A stretch of 41,494 nucleotides of DNA from Candidatus Binatia bacterium (lineage in GTDB: Bacteria; Desulfobacterota; Binatia; Bin18). A model generated the notes under the pieces. That model saw nothing but the letters and a program-made list of their open reading frames with translations. It was not told the origin of the DNA and made no database searches. Below are positions 29,424 to 38,027 of this stretch, piece by piece (position 1 is the first letter of the stretch; every line of letters begins with the position of its first letter). The position numbers and the translations under genes were made by a program. Where the stretch lies: positions 1-41,494 of the forward strand of contig JAJDZM010000205.1 of assembly GCA_022824615.1 (NCBI GenBank), written 5' to 3'.

Positions 29424-29831
29424 ATGGCAAAAACCGTACGAGACATTATGAGCGCCGAGGTGACCACGCTGGGACGGAATGACACGCTGCTGCTGGCAAA
29501 AGACATCATGAACCTGGGCCGCATCCGGCACTTCCCGGTCGTCGAGGACGATGAGTTGGTCGGGGTGGTCAGTCAGCGCGACCTGTACCGGGCCTCGCTC
29601 GGTACGGTCATGCAATACGGAGAAAAGGCTCAGCGCGCCTTTCTGGAAAGCGTCGCCGTCAAAGAGATCATGGCCGATCCGATTTCCATCGGCCCGAACG
29701 CAACGGTCGGGGACGCCGCCCGGCTGATGATGGAACACAAAATTGGCTGCCTGCCTGTGTTAGAGGACAACCGGCTGGTCGGCATTGTGACCGAGACCGA
29801 TATGCTGCAAGTCGTGGTAGATATAGCCTGA
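29424..29831 (+). CDS. CBS-domain pair protein
   Basis: A 135-aa stand-alone Bateman module with two CBS domains (about 7-65 and 77-134), giving the repeated pattern DIMSAEVTTLGRNDTLLLAKDIM...HFPVVEDDELVGVVSQRDL and EIMADPISIGPNATVGDAARLMM...LPVLEDNRLVGIVTETDM. Such modules bind AMP, ATP or SAM and sense energy state or regulate partners. There is no attached effector domain. A strong AGGAGG ribosome site precedes the ATG. It is followed after 99 bp, including one palindromic repeat, by the zinc-ribbon gene, so co-transcription is possible. Its partner is not evident. Confidence 0.88.
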   Translation: MAKTVRDIMSAEVTTLGRNDTLLLAKDIMNLGRIRHFPVVEDDELVGVVSQRDLYRASLGTVMQYGEKAQRAFLESVAVKEIMADPISIGPNATVGDAARLMMEHKIGCLPVLEDNRLVGIVTETDMLQVVVDIA

Positions 29832-29884
29832 TGGCCGTTGATTGACACCGGGCACGGAATATCGACACCATCAGCGTAAGCGAT

Positions 29885-29908
29885 CCCTTCGACAGGCTCA
29901 GGACAGGC
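29885..29908. repeat. Copy of the dispersed 24-bp repeat between the CBS and zinc-ribbon genes
   Basis: CCCTTCGACAGGCTCAGG plus ACAGG, the cleanest copy of the family in this window. It occupies the spacer 29832-29930. Confidence 0.75.
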
Positions 29909-29930
29909 ATAAACGTGAGGAGGAGACCCC

Positions 29931-30278
29931 ATGGAAGATAAAGACCGTCTGGGAACCAAGCTGCACCAAAAAGAGCAGGCCGAGGAAAGCCGCTATTTTG
30001 CCGAACGCGACCGTGAGTTGCTCAACAAGATGAAAGAGCAGCGTGAGGCCGAGCACGAGGAAGAAATACGGGTACTGGCCCTGAATCGTTGTCCCAAGTG
30101 CGGGATCCAATTGACCACCCGGCTCATTGAAGAAGTCGAGATTGACGAGTGCGAGCCGTGTCAGGGCATGTGGCTTGACAAGGGTGAACTGGAAGCCCTG
30201 TCCGAGCAGAAGGGCACACACTGGGTCAAGCAGTTTTTCGACGGCATGGGCCATATCCTGACCGGCCCCAAGAACTAG
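29931..30278 (+). CDS. TFIIB-type zinc-ribbon protein (zf-TFIIB domain)
   Basis: A 115-aa protein. The N-terminal ~50 residues are highly charged and probably a long helix or coiled coil (RDRELLNKMKEQREAEHEEE). A zinc ribbon follows with CPKCG (about 54-58) and CEPCQGMWLDKGELE, the hallmark of the zf-TFIIB family. The role of this bacterial family is not established. GAGGAGG precedes the ATG. Its stop is 4 bp from the stop of the convergent TonB receptor gene, so there is no room for a terminator between them. Confidence 0.8.
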   Translation: MEDKDRLGTKLHQKEQAEESRYFAERDRELLNKMKEQREAEHEEEIRVLALNRCPKCGIQLTTRLIEEVEIDECEPCQGMWLDKGELEALSEQKGTHWVKQFFDGMGHILTGPKN

Positions 30279-30282
30279 CCGA

Positions 30283-33249
30283 CTAGGAGAACCCGACACT
30301 CACCCCCACGAACCAGTAGCGGCCCAGCGCGTCGTACAGGCCGGGGAAGGTGTTGCCGTTGCCGAGGATGGACGGCCCTGCTGCATTGCCCGCCAGCGGC
30401 GGCGCCTTATCGAACAGGTTGTTCACGCCGACGCGCAGGCTGGTGTATTCATTGTAATTCCAAATTGCGGCCAGATCGAAATAGTGTCGTGCCCCGAGAT
30501 CAACCTGGGTGGAGTTGAGGTCTTCGACGCTGCTGATATAGCGCCACATCAGACTGGGCCGCAGCCCCCACGGTGTCACCCAGGTGGCGCGCAGATTGTT
30601 CCGAATATCCGGGGTCGGAAAACCGCAGGTAGCCCCCCAGTTGCCGGCGCAGTCTACCTTGCGCGCCCCCTCTAACTCCTGCTGGTCCCAGGTGGAGGTG
30701 ATCGACAGGATATTGCTGAAGCGTAGCCGCCCCCAGCGGCCCTTTCCTATGACACTCAGAGGGAGATCATAGCCGGCGGTGATATCGAAGCCTTGCACTT
30801 CCTCAACCGCCAGATTGTCGAGCAGAGACACAACATGGCCGCTGTTGCTGAGGTCGGACCCCAGCCACAGGTCGCCGCTCCGCCCGCGTTTGACCTTGGC
30901 GCACTGCGTGTCGTTGCCGTCCAGACATTCGTTGAGGATGAACTCCGGCGTCAGGGTGCTGATGCCTTTACTGATTTCGATCGAATAGTAGTCCAGGCTG
31001 AAGTTGAAGCCTGGGATAAAGTGAGGCGTCCACACCAGGCCGAAGGAGTAGGTATCCGATTCCTCGGGCGCCAGGTCCGGGTTGCCGCCTTGCAAAAAAT
31101 TGTACTGGGCAGCCGGTGAATTTTCGATATTGCCGAACTGAATGGCCGTCACGCCACTGCGGGCGCATTCCTCGAAGCTGCGGCCTTCAGCCGTCCTGCC
31201 ATTGGTGACGGGACCGGCACAGGGGTCGGCGTTCATCTCGAACAGGTTGAAACCCTGCGGCAAGAAGCGTTCCCGCACATTCGGCCCGCGAATCGCTCGC
31301 TGGAAACTGGCCCGCAGCCTGATATCGGCATTAATGGCCCAACCCGCGCGAACGCCAAAGGTATTGGTCTGCTCGCCGTAATCGTAGTCGGAGTAGCGAT
31401 AGCCCCCATCCAGCCCCAGCTCTTCCGCAAAGCGTGCGCCGTCAATTAATGGGATACCGGCTTCGATGAAAAATTCCGTCACGTCGGAGCCCCCGCTAAC
31501 AGGCTGGCTGGCGCCGCCCTGGCCGGCTCCATCGCCGCTGCGGTAGGCTTGGTCAGGTTTGAATTTCAGATTGTCGTCGCGGTATTCGCCGCCTAGGACA
31601 ATATCAAAACCGGTGGCGGCAAATGGAGACCTGAGGCCGTAGCGACCGAGATTCCCGGAGATATAGCCGGACACGACCGTCTGGTCGGTCGCCCCGCGGG
31701 CAGACAGGGGTAGCGTCAGATAGTTGACCATCTCTTGAGTCACCGCGCCCTCCTGAAAGATATTCCAGGGGACACAACTCGGGTCGGAGCCGTCCAGTAC
31801 GGACCGACAGACGATTCGACCTGTTGCGGGATCTCTGACCGCATCCAGCGCCCGTCCGATCCGGGTAACCGACAGATCGTTCAGATAGGTGTTCTGCATG
31901 CGGACTTCGGAGTATTGGTAGTACAGGTCGTAGCGCCAGGTATCATTGAGGTCGCCGCGCAGCCCGACCACGCCGCGATACGAGGTGTGGTGCAGGTCGT
32001 TCTGCCGGTTGCCGCCCTCCACATTCCGGCGGCCGATAAAGACCTGCTGGCGGTCGTCCCGCGTCAAGCCGTACGCACCGCACAGGGCTTCAAACTGTTG
32101 CTGGGACAGGAATGGGTTGCCGCAGCCGAGCGTATCGGTCACAAAGAACGCACCCGAGGGGGCGATCTGGGCGACCGATCGATTGTCCATGAACATGAAT
32201 TCGGAGTAAGCCTCGACCCGGTCGTGCAGGTCGTAGTGGGCAAACAGGCCGGCGGTCCAGCGCCGGTCGGGACGCTGAAAATAGTTCGACGGACCGTAGT
32301 TGAATAGAGTTCCCTGGCGGGGTACGAAGCGGTCGCCCTCCACCTTATAGTCAAAGCCCTCCAGCCCCCGACCGCGCAGCAGGCCGAAGTCGGAAAAGGT
32401 ACCCTTGGGCTGGGTGGCCGAGCCGAAGCACTCGGTCAGGTCGTTGCTCAGGGCGCACGAGCTGTAATCGCGCTTGGCCTGAAGCACCGGGTCGATGTCA
32501 CGGTAGGTCCCATAGACCGTGACGTTACCGCGGTCCAGGTTTTTACCCAGGATCAGCGAGACATTCGAGATGTCGCCGTCGGATGTTGAGCCGTCGGCAA
32601 CCTCATAGCCGGCGTCCTGGACAATCTGCTGCCACCGGTCGCTGCCGTTGTCGTGTTGGTACTGGCTGAACTGGTAATCCAGCTTGATGCCCTCGAAGTC
32701 GTCAACCATCAGAAAGTTGACCACCCCGGCGACCGCATCGGACCCGTAGGTGGCCGAGGAGCCGCCGGTCAGCACCTCAACGCTCTTGATCAGCGCGCCC
32801 GGAATCTGGTTGATATCGGCGCCGACTCCCCCTTGCCGCGGCGAGCCGGCCGGCAGGCGCCGGCCATTGACCAGCACCAGGGTGCGTTCCGCGCCCAGAT
32901 TGCGTAGATTCAGGGTCGCGGTGCCCGTGGCGCCGTTCGACTGGCCGGCGTTCTGGGCAGAGTAGACCTGAGGCAGAGTGCGCAGCATGTCCTCCACCCG
33001 GACGGTGCCCTGGAAGGCCAGGTCTTCGGCCTCAATCTGGATGACCGGGCTGGAACTGACCAGATTCGCCCTTTGGAGACGTGAGCCGGTGACGACCATG
33101 GCTTCCAGCTCTGACGGCTCCTGGCGGGCTTCAGCCTGCGGCTGTTCAGTTTCCGACTGATCGGCGTCTGCGGCCAGGGCCGGTGCGGTGACGCTGGCCA
33201 GCAGCAAGGTCAGCACAACTCCGCTCAGCAGCAATGTTCTTTCTGTCAT
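30283..33249 (-). CDS. TonB-dependent outer-membrane receptor (copy 1)
   Basis: A ~988-aa outer-membrane receptor, energised by TonB-ExbBD, for a siderophore, cobalamin, glycan or other large ligand. The signal peptide is at about 1-26 (TERTLLLSGVVLTLLLASVTAPALA). A Gln/Glu-rich spacer follows, then a TonB-box-like ELEAMVVTGSR. The plug domain has GTVRVEDMLRTLPQV, LNLRNLGAERTLVLVNGRRLPAGSP and GGSSATYGSDAVAGVVNF. The 22-strand barrel fills the rest and ends in the aromatic-terminal strand GRYWFVGVSVGFS. I chose the ATG at 33249 because AAGGAG lies six bases upstream and the signal peptide starts there; the frame extends to 33300. It follows its paralogue by 34 bp. The ligand cannot be told. 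Confidence 0.92.
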   Translation of the reverse strand: MTERTLLLSGVVLTLLLASVTAPALAADADQSETEQPQAEARQEPSELEAMVVTGSRLQRANLVSSSPVIQIEAEDLAFQGTVRVEDMLRTLPQVYSAQNAGQSNGATGTATLNLRNLGAERTLVLVNGRRLPAGSPRQGGVGADINQIPGALIKSVEVLTGGSSATYGSDAVAGVVNFLMVDDFEGIKLDYQFSQYQHDNGSDRWQQIVQDAGYEVADGSTSDGDISNVSLILGKNLDRGNVTVYGTYRDIDPVLQAKRDYSSCALSNDLTECFGSATQPKGTFSDFGLLRGRGLEGFDYKVEGDRFVPRQGTLFNYGPSNYFQRPDRRWTAGLFAHYDLHDRVEAYSEFMFMDNRSVAQIAPSGAFFVTDTLGCGNPFLSQQQFEALCGAYGLTRDDRQQVFIGRRNVEGGNRQNDLHHTSYRGVVGLRGDLNDTWRYDLYYQYSEVRMQNTYLNDLSVTRIGRALDAVRDPATGRIVCRSVLDGSDPSCVPWNIFQEGAVTQEMVNYLTLPLSARGATDQTVVSGYISGNLGRYGLRSPFAATGFDIVLGGEYRDDNLKFKPDQAYRSGDGAGQGGASQPVSGGSDVTEFFIEAGIPLIDGARFAEELGLDGGYRYSDYDYGEQTNTFGVRAGWAINADIRLRASFQRAIRGPNVRERFLPQGFNLFEMNADPCAGPVTNGRTAEGRSFEECARSGVTAIQFGNIENSPAAQYNFLQGGNPDLAPEESDTYSFGLVWTPHFIPGFNFSLDYYSIEISKGISTLTPEFILNECLDGNDTQCAKVKRGRSGDLWLGSDLSNSGHVVSLLDNLAVEEVQGFDITAGYDLPLSVIGKGRWGRLRFSNILSITSTWDQQELEGARKVDCAGNWGATCGFPTPDIRNNLRATWVTPWGLRPSLMWRYISSVEDLNSTQVDLGARHYFDLAAIWNYNEYTSLRVGVNNLFDKAPPLAGNAAGPSILGNGNTFPGLYDALGRYWFVGVSVGFS

Positions 33250-33283
33250 GTGGAACTCCTTCGTCGCTGTCTGGAGTATCGGG

Positions 33284-36271
33284 TCAGGAGATGCCGACAC
33301 TCATCCCGACGAACCAGTACCGACCCAGGGCATCGTACAGGCCGGGGAAGGTGTTGCCGCCTCTGCCGGCCTCACCGACGAGCGGCGGTTCCTTGTCGAA
33401 CAGGTTGCGGATACCGAGACGCAGGCTGGCGTACTGATTGACCTCCCAGATCACCGACAGGTCGAAATAGTGCCGGGCATTCACCGGGACGGGACGGTCC
33501 GGGTCGGTCTCCGTGCTGGTGCTGATGTAGCGCCACATCAGGCTGGGTTGCACCCCCCAGGGGCTCAGCCAGGTGGTCCGCATAATATTGCGGATTCTCG
33601 GGGTTGGGGTGCCACAGGAGTAGCCCCAACTGCCCGCGCAGGCGATCTTCGGAATGTCATCCGTTGCCTTCAGCGTATACGTATCGAGAAAGGAAAGCCG
33701 GTCCGTAAAGCTGACGGAGCCGTAGCGACCAAGATTGAGCATATAGTCCACGCTGAAGTCGTAGCCGCGGACCTCGGCGATGGCCAGGTTTTCCAGCACG
33801 GCCTCAACATGGCCGGTAGTCTCGATCGTGTTGGAAGACAGCCACAGGTCGCCGCCCGGCCCGCGATTGACCTTGTCGCACTGAGAGGTTTTGCCGTCCA
33901 GGCAGTGATTCAGGACAAGCTCGGGTGACAGGGCACCGACGCCACCCTTGAGCTCGATGTCGTAGTAATCCATGGCAATGGTGAGGCCCTCAAGAAAGCG
34001 GGGCGTAAAGGTCAGGCCAAACGAGTAGGTATCCGCATCTTCGGGAAGCAGGTCAGGATTGCCCCCGATCAGAAAATTGTACTGACCGGCCGGCGAGTCG
34101 GGAATATTGCCGAACTGCGCGGCGGTCACCCCGCTGCGGGCGCACTCCTCAAGGGTACGGCCGGCCACGGTTTTACCGTCAACCACCTCGCCGGCACACG
34201 GGTCGGACGTCATATAGATCAAGCCCAATCGCTGTGGCAGGAACTGTTCCCGGATGCTCGGGGCGCGCACCGCCCGCTGATAGCTGCCGCGCAGGCTGAT
34301 GTCATGGGTGATGGCCCAGCCGGCCCGGACGCCGTAGGTGTCGGTCTGGACGCCGTACCAGGAAGAGCGATAGCCGCCATTCACGATCAGTTGCTGGATA
34401 AACGGAACGTCTTCGATGAGCGGAATACCGGCTTCAAAGAAAACCGCCGGCACGTCGAAGCCGCCCTTGAGGGGCTGCTGCGCGCCGCCAAAGCCGGCCC
34501 CGTCACCGCTCTGGCTCCCGAGGTCGGGCTTGTATTTCAGATTTTCCTCGCGCCATTCAGCGCCCAGCGCGATGTTGACGCCGGTGGTGGCGAACGGAGA
34601 CACCAGGCCATACCGACCGAGATTGGCGGCGATATGGCCGGACATCACATGCTGATTCGTGCTGCCACGGGTCGTGTACGTTCCTCCGATGTAGTCGGTC
34701 ATGTCTTTGGTAACCGCGCCGTCCTGGAAGATGTTCCAGGGGACGCAATTCGGGTCGGCACCAGTCAGTGCCGACCGGCACACGATATCCCCGCTCACGG
34801 GGTCGTACACCGCATCCAGGGCGCGGTTGATCCGGCTGGCCGACAGGTTGTTGACATTTTTGCTCAGCGCGCGCACCTCGGCGTATTGGTAATACAGATT
34901 GTAGCGCCAGACATCGGCAATCTCGCCGCGCAGCCCGAATACGCCGCGATAGGAGGTGTGGTGCAGATAATCCTTGCGATTGCCGCTCTCGACGCTGCGC
35001 CGGCCAATATACACATTCTGGATGTCTTCCCGCGTCAACCCGTACTGGCCGCACAGGGCCTGAAACTGCTGCTCGGACAGAAAGGCGTTGCCGCAGTGTA
35101 GATAGCGCTGCCTGAAGAACGAGCCCGAGGGAGCGATCTGGGCAGTGGTGCGGTCGTCCATGAACATCAGTTCGGTGTAGGCCTCAACGTGTTCGTTCAG
35201 GTCGTAGTGGGCAAAGGCACCCGCGGTCCAGCGGACATCGGGTCGTTGAAAGTGATTCGGGGGCGCATAGTTGTAGAGGCGACCGTCCCAGTTCGTGAAC
35301 TTGTCCCCCTCAACCTGGTAGAAGAACGGTGGTCCCGGATCGTGGCCGGGTCTGACCTGGCGGGTGCCGAAGTCGGCAAACAGGCCCTTGGGGATGGTGC
35401 CCGAGCCGACGCACCGGTCAAGATCGGGTGTCAAATCGCAACTGGAGTGATCCCGGTCGCCCAGGAAAACTTCTCCGCCGTCACGCCAGGTCGCGTAGGC
35501 GGTGATATTGCCGCGATTACCCAGGTTTTTGCCCAGGATGAGCGAGACGTTGGACAGCTCGCCGTCCGTGGTGGAGTCGTCGGCAACGCTATAGCCCTGA
35601 CCGGAGATCAGTTTTTTTACCGCGCGGTTGTCATTATCGTGCTGATGCTGGCTGAACTGATAGTCGAGCTTGATGCCCTCGAAATCGTCGATCAGGATGA
35701 AGTTGATGACGCCGGCGACGGCATCCGAACCATAGGTGACCGAGGAGCCGCCGGTCAGGACATCGACGCGCTTGAGCAGTGCGCCCGGAATCTGGTTGAT
35801 ATCCTCATTACCGGTCCCTCCCCAGGGCGAGCCGGCCGGCATGCGGCGGCCGTTAATCAGCACCAGGGTGCGCGATGAGCCCAGGTGGCGCAGATTCAGG
35901 GTGGCGATCCCGCTGGCGCCGTTGGCGTTGGAGGCATCCTGACCACCGGTGAATACCGAGGGTAGGGAGCGCACCAGCTCTTCCACCCGAACGGTCCCCT
36001 GGTGCAACAGTTCTTCGGCGTCAACGCTGACGATCGGGCCGAGCTCGACTTGATCGGCCGCCTGCTGGAGACGCGAACCGGTGGTCACGATCATCTCTTC
36101 CAGGGCCTCCAGTTGCTGCGGCTCTTTGTTGGCTTCGGCTTGCGGCTGTTCAGTTGCCGCCTGATCGGCATCAGCCGCGCTGGCCGGTACGGCGGCGAAG
36201 GTGAGGAGTAATGCGGTTGCTATGGTGCCCACGAGCTTCCATTGCACCTCGGTACATGTGCTTACGCTCAT
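33284..36271 (-). CDS. TonB-dependent outer-membrane receptor (copy 2)
   Basis: A ~995-aa paralogue of the downstream receptor, clearly alike along its whole length. It has a signal peptide (GTIATALLLTFAAVPASA), the same TEQPQAEA spacer, TonB box EEMIVTTGSR, plug with LVLINGRRMPAGSP and GGSSVTYGSDAVAGVINF, and terminal strand GRYWFVGMSVGIS. Both copies keep paired cysteines in matching loops, for example CGN(A/P)FLSxQQFxALCGxYGLT, suggesting an extracellular disulphide. The start is uncertain: the frame opens at 36307, I take the ATG at 36271, and a GTG at 36244 is possible if the promoter-like TTGACA at 36301 is real. A tandem pair suggests duplication followed by ligand divergence. Confidence 0.9.
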   Translation of the reverse strand: MSVSTCTEVQWKLVGTIATALLLTFAAVPASAADADQAATEQPQAEANKEPQQLEALEEMIVTTGSRLQQAADQVELGPIVSVDAEELLHQGTVRVEELVRSLPSVFTGGQDASNANGASGIATLNLRHLGSSRTLVLINGRRMPAGSPWGGTGNEDINQIPGALLKRVDVLTGGSSVTYGSDAVAGVINFILIDDFEGIKLDYQFSQHQHDNDNRAVKKLISGQGYSVADDSTTDGELSNVSLILGKNLGNRGNITAYATWRDGGEVFLGDRDHSSCDLTPDLDRCVGSGTIPKGLFADFGTRQVRPGHDPGPPFFYQVEGDKFTNWDGRLYNYAPPNHFQRPDVRWTAGAFAHYDLNEHVEAYTELMFMDDRTTAQIAPSGSFFRQRYLHCGNAFLSEQQFQALCGQYGLTREDIQNVYIGRRSVESGNRKDYLHHTSYRGVFGLRGEIADVWRYNLYYQYAEVRALSKNVNNLSASRINRALDAVYDPVSGDIVCRSALTGADPNCVPWNIFQDGAVTKDMTDYIGGTYTTRGSTNQHVMSGHIAANLGRYGLVSPFATTGVNIALGAEWREENLKYKPDLGSQSGDGAGFGGAQQPLKGGFDVPAVFFEAGIPLIEDVPFIQQLIVNGGYRSSWYGVQTDTYGVRAGWAITHDISLRGSYQRAVRAPSIREQFLPQRLGLIYMTSDPCAGEVVDGKTVAGRTLEECARSGVTAAQFGNIPDSPAGQYNFLIGGNPDLLPEDADTYSFGLTFTPRFLEGLTIAMDYYDIELKGGVGALSPELVLNHCLDGKTSQCDKVNRGPGGDLWLSSNTIETTGHVEAVLENLAIAEVRGYDFSVDYMLNLGRYGSVSFTDRLSFLDTYTLKATDDIPKIACAGSWGYSCGTPTPRIRNIMRTTWLSPWGVQPSLMWRYISTSTETDPDRPVPVNARHYFDLSVIWEVNQYASLRLGIRNLFDKEPPLVGEAGRGGNTFPGLYDALGRYWFVGMSVGIS

Positions 36272-36278
36272 GCATGCG

Positions 36279-36306
36279 CATGTAGGCCGCCAGTGAAGGT
36301 TTGTCA
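36279..36306 (-). promoter_or_regulatory. Possible promoter of the TonB receptor pair
   Basis: Minus strand -35 TTGACA (36301-36306), 16-bp spacer, weak -10 TACATG (36279-36284). If used, the transcript would begin near 36272, making the ATG at 36271 nearly leaderless. Confidence 0.3.
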
Positions 36307-36374
36307 ATCATGGAGGAGGATTCCCCGACTGTGCCGCGGATTATGGACGGACCGTTGCCGGTGTTGACGTCTTG

Positions 36375-36443
36375 TCACCGCGTGAGGCGCGTGTCGATAT
36401 ACACTAGGGGAAAGGCCGTCAGAAAGATGATGCCGGCCCAACG
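36375..36443 (-). pseudogene. Relic of the 3' end of an Nramp-like gene, in frame after the BCCT stop
   Basis: Directly after the BCCT TGA, the same frame reads WAGIIFLTAFPLVYIDTRLTR and then stops. This matches the last residues of the Nramp-like protein encoded at 38028-39338 (WTGIVFLTAFTLVYIGLRIMP). At the DNA level, 36381-36440 and 38034-38093 agree at about 80% of positions by hand alignment. It is a diverged partial duplicate with no start of its own. Confidence 0.7.
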
Positions 36444-38009
36444 TCAAAGCGCTTCACGGCGCAGTTCCATCCAGGTCGTGAGGGCCATCCCGATGAGGAC
36501 CAGGGTGAACGGGAAGCCTGCCGCGAGCGCTGCGGCCTGCAAGGAAAGCAGACCACCGCCAAGCAGGAGTGCAATGGCGACCAGCCCTTCGAGTACGCAC
36601 CAGAACAGGCACCGCCCAACCGGGGCGTTGGCATGACCGCCGGCGGTGATGGTCGCGACGACCAGCGAGCCGGAGTCCGATGAGGTGACGAAGAAGATGA
36701 CGACCAGGACGAGAGCGACAACAGAAAGCAGACCTGTTAGCGGCAGTGGTTCGAGCATTTTGAACAGTGCCAGCTCCGGTATCCACGCGCTGACGGTATC
36801 AGTCACGCCGGTGTAGCCGTCGGTGAGGTATTGATGGACGGCGGTCCCGCCAAAAGCACTCATCCACAGTAAAACGAACAGCGTTGGCAGGAGGAGTACG
36901 CAGATTAAGAACTCGCGGACTGTTCGGCCCCTGGAAATGCGGGCGATAAAAATACCGACGAACGGGGCCCAGGAAAGCCACCAGGCCAGGTAGAAGATGG
37001 TCCAGTCGTGCAGGAAGGCGGTGTCCTGTCGGCCCACCCAGTTGCTGAGCGGGACAATTGCGGTCAGGTAGCTACCCAGCCCGCTGAAGAAGCCAGCCCA
37101 GATATAGAGGGTTGGTCCGATCCCGATAATGCACACCAGCAGCAATACCGCCAGCAGCGCGTTCAACTCGCTGAGACGCTTGATGCCGACATTGATCCCG
37201 GTCAGTACCGAGCCTGTGGCCACGGCGGTGATCAGCACAATGAGCACCACCCTGGTAAGATCGGTGGCCGGAATCCCGAACAGGTAGTGGAGACCACCCG
37301 TCACCTGATTGGCACCCAAGCCGAGCGAGGTGGCAAGACCGAACACGGTCGTAAAGACGGCCAGCGTATCAATCAGGTGGCCAGCCCAGCCCCAGATGCG
37401 CTCACCGAGCAGGGGATAGAAGGTCGAGCGAATCGTGAGCGGCAGGCCCCGGTTATAGCTGAAGAACGCCAGGGCGAGCCCCACAACCGCATAAATGGCC
37501 CAGCCGTGCAGACCCCAGTGAAAAGTCGCCGCGGCGATGCCCAGGGGGCGGGCCTGCTCGGCGTCGGTGGTATCAAGACCGAGCGGGGGATACAGAAAAT
37601 GTTGGACCGGCTCCAGCACTCCGAAGAACATCAGCCCAATGCCTATGCCGGCTGCAAAGAGCATAGCGAACCAACTGACAGAGGAGTATTCGGGTACGGC
37701 CCCCCGTCCGCCGATCCGCACCTTGCCGAGCGGAGAGACGGCCAGAAACAGGCAGAACAGCAGGACAAAGTTGGCGGTGAGCAGAAACAGCCAATCGAAC
37801 TGGGTGGTGAGCCAGACCCGGGTATCGCCAAAGACTTGGGTCGCCCTGTCCGGGAATAGCAGCGCACCGAGGACAAAGACGACGATGGTGAGTGCGGAAA
37901 CCGGGAAGACCGCCTTGTCGATATCCAGACTCGATATCCGGGTATTGCTCCGACCGCTCCCGTGGCCGGGTCCATCGTCCGGCCGCACCTGTTGGGCCCC
38001 TTGGCTCAT
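36444..38009 (-). CDS. BCCT-family transporter (betaine/choline/carnitine type)
   Basis: A 521-aa inner-membrane secondary transporter for quaternary-ammonium compounds such as glycine betaine, choline or carnitine, or for DMSP. About 12 helices are visible. Family signatures are the glycine-rich AAGIGIGLMFFGVLEPVQHF (TM3, substrate and ion path), FHWGLHGWAIYAVVGLALAFFSYNRGLPLT, and the Trp motif FYLAWWLSWAPFVGIFIARISRGRTVREF (TM8). FFVTSSDSGSLV follows. In TM3 the third variable position is Ile-Gly rather than the Asp of H+-coupled BetT, which favours Na+ coupling. It lies 18 bp after the Nramp-like gene, probably in one unit. The C-terminus is short (MELRREAL), then an in-frame relic follows. 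Confidence 0.93.
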   Translation of the reverse strand: MSQGAQQVRPDDGPGHGSGRSNTRISSLDIDKAVFPVSALTIVVFVLGALLFPDRATQVFGDTRVWLTTQFDWLFLLTANFVLLFCLFLAVSPLGKVRIGGRGAVPEYSSVSWFAMLFAAGIGIGLMFFGVLEPVQHFLYPPLGLDTTDAEQARPLGIAAATFHWGLHGWAIYAVVGLALAFFSYNRGLPLTIRSTFYPLLGERIWGWAGHLIDTLAVFTTVFGLATSLGLGANQVTGGLHYLFGIPATDLTRVVLIVLITAVATGSVLTGINVGIKRLSELNALLAVLLLVCIIGIGPTLYIWAGFFSGLGSYLTAIVPLSNWVGRQDTAFLHDWTIFYLAWWLSWAPFVGIFIARISRGRTVREFLICVLLLPTLFVLLWMSAFGGTAVHQYLTDGYTGVTDTVSAWIPELALFKMLEPLPLTGLLSVVALVLVVIFFVTSSDSGSLVVATITAGGHANAPVGRCLFWCVLEGLVAIALLLGGGLLSLQAAALAAGFPFTLVLIGMALTTWMELRREAL

Positions 38010-38027
38010 GCCTTCCTCACCCGTTAC

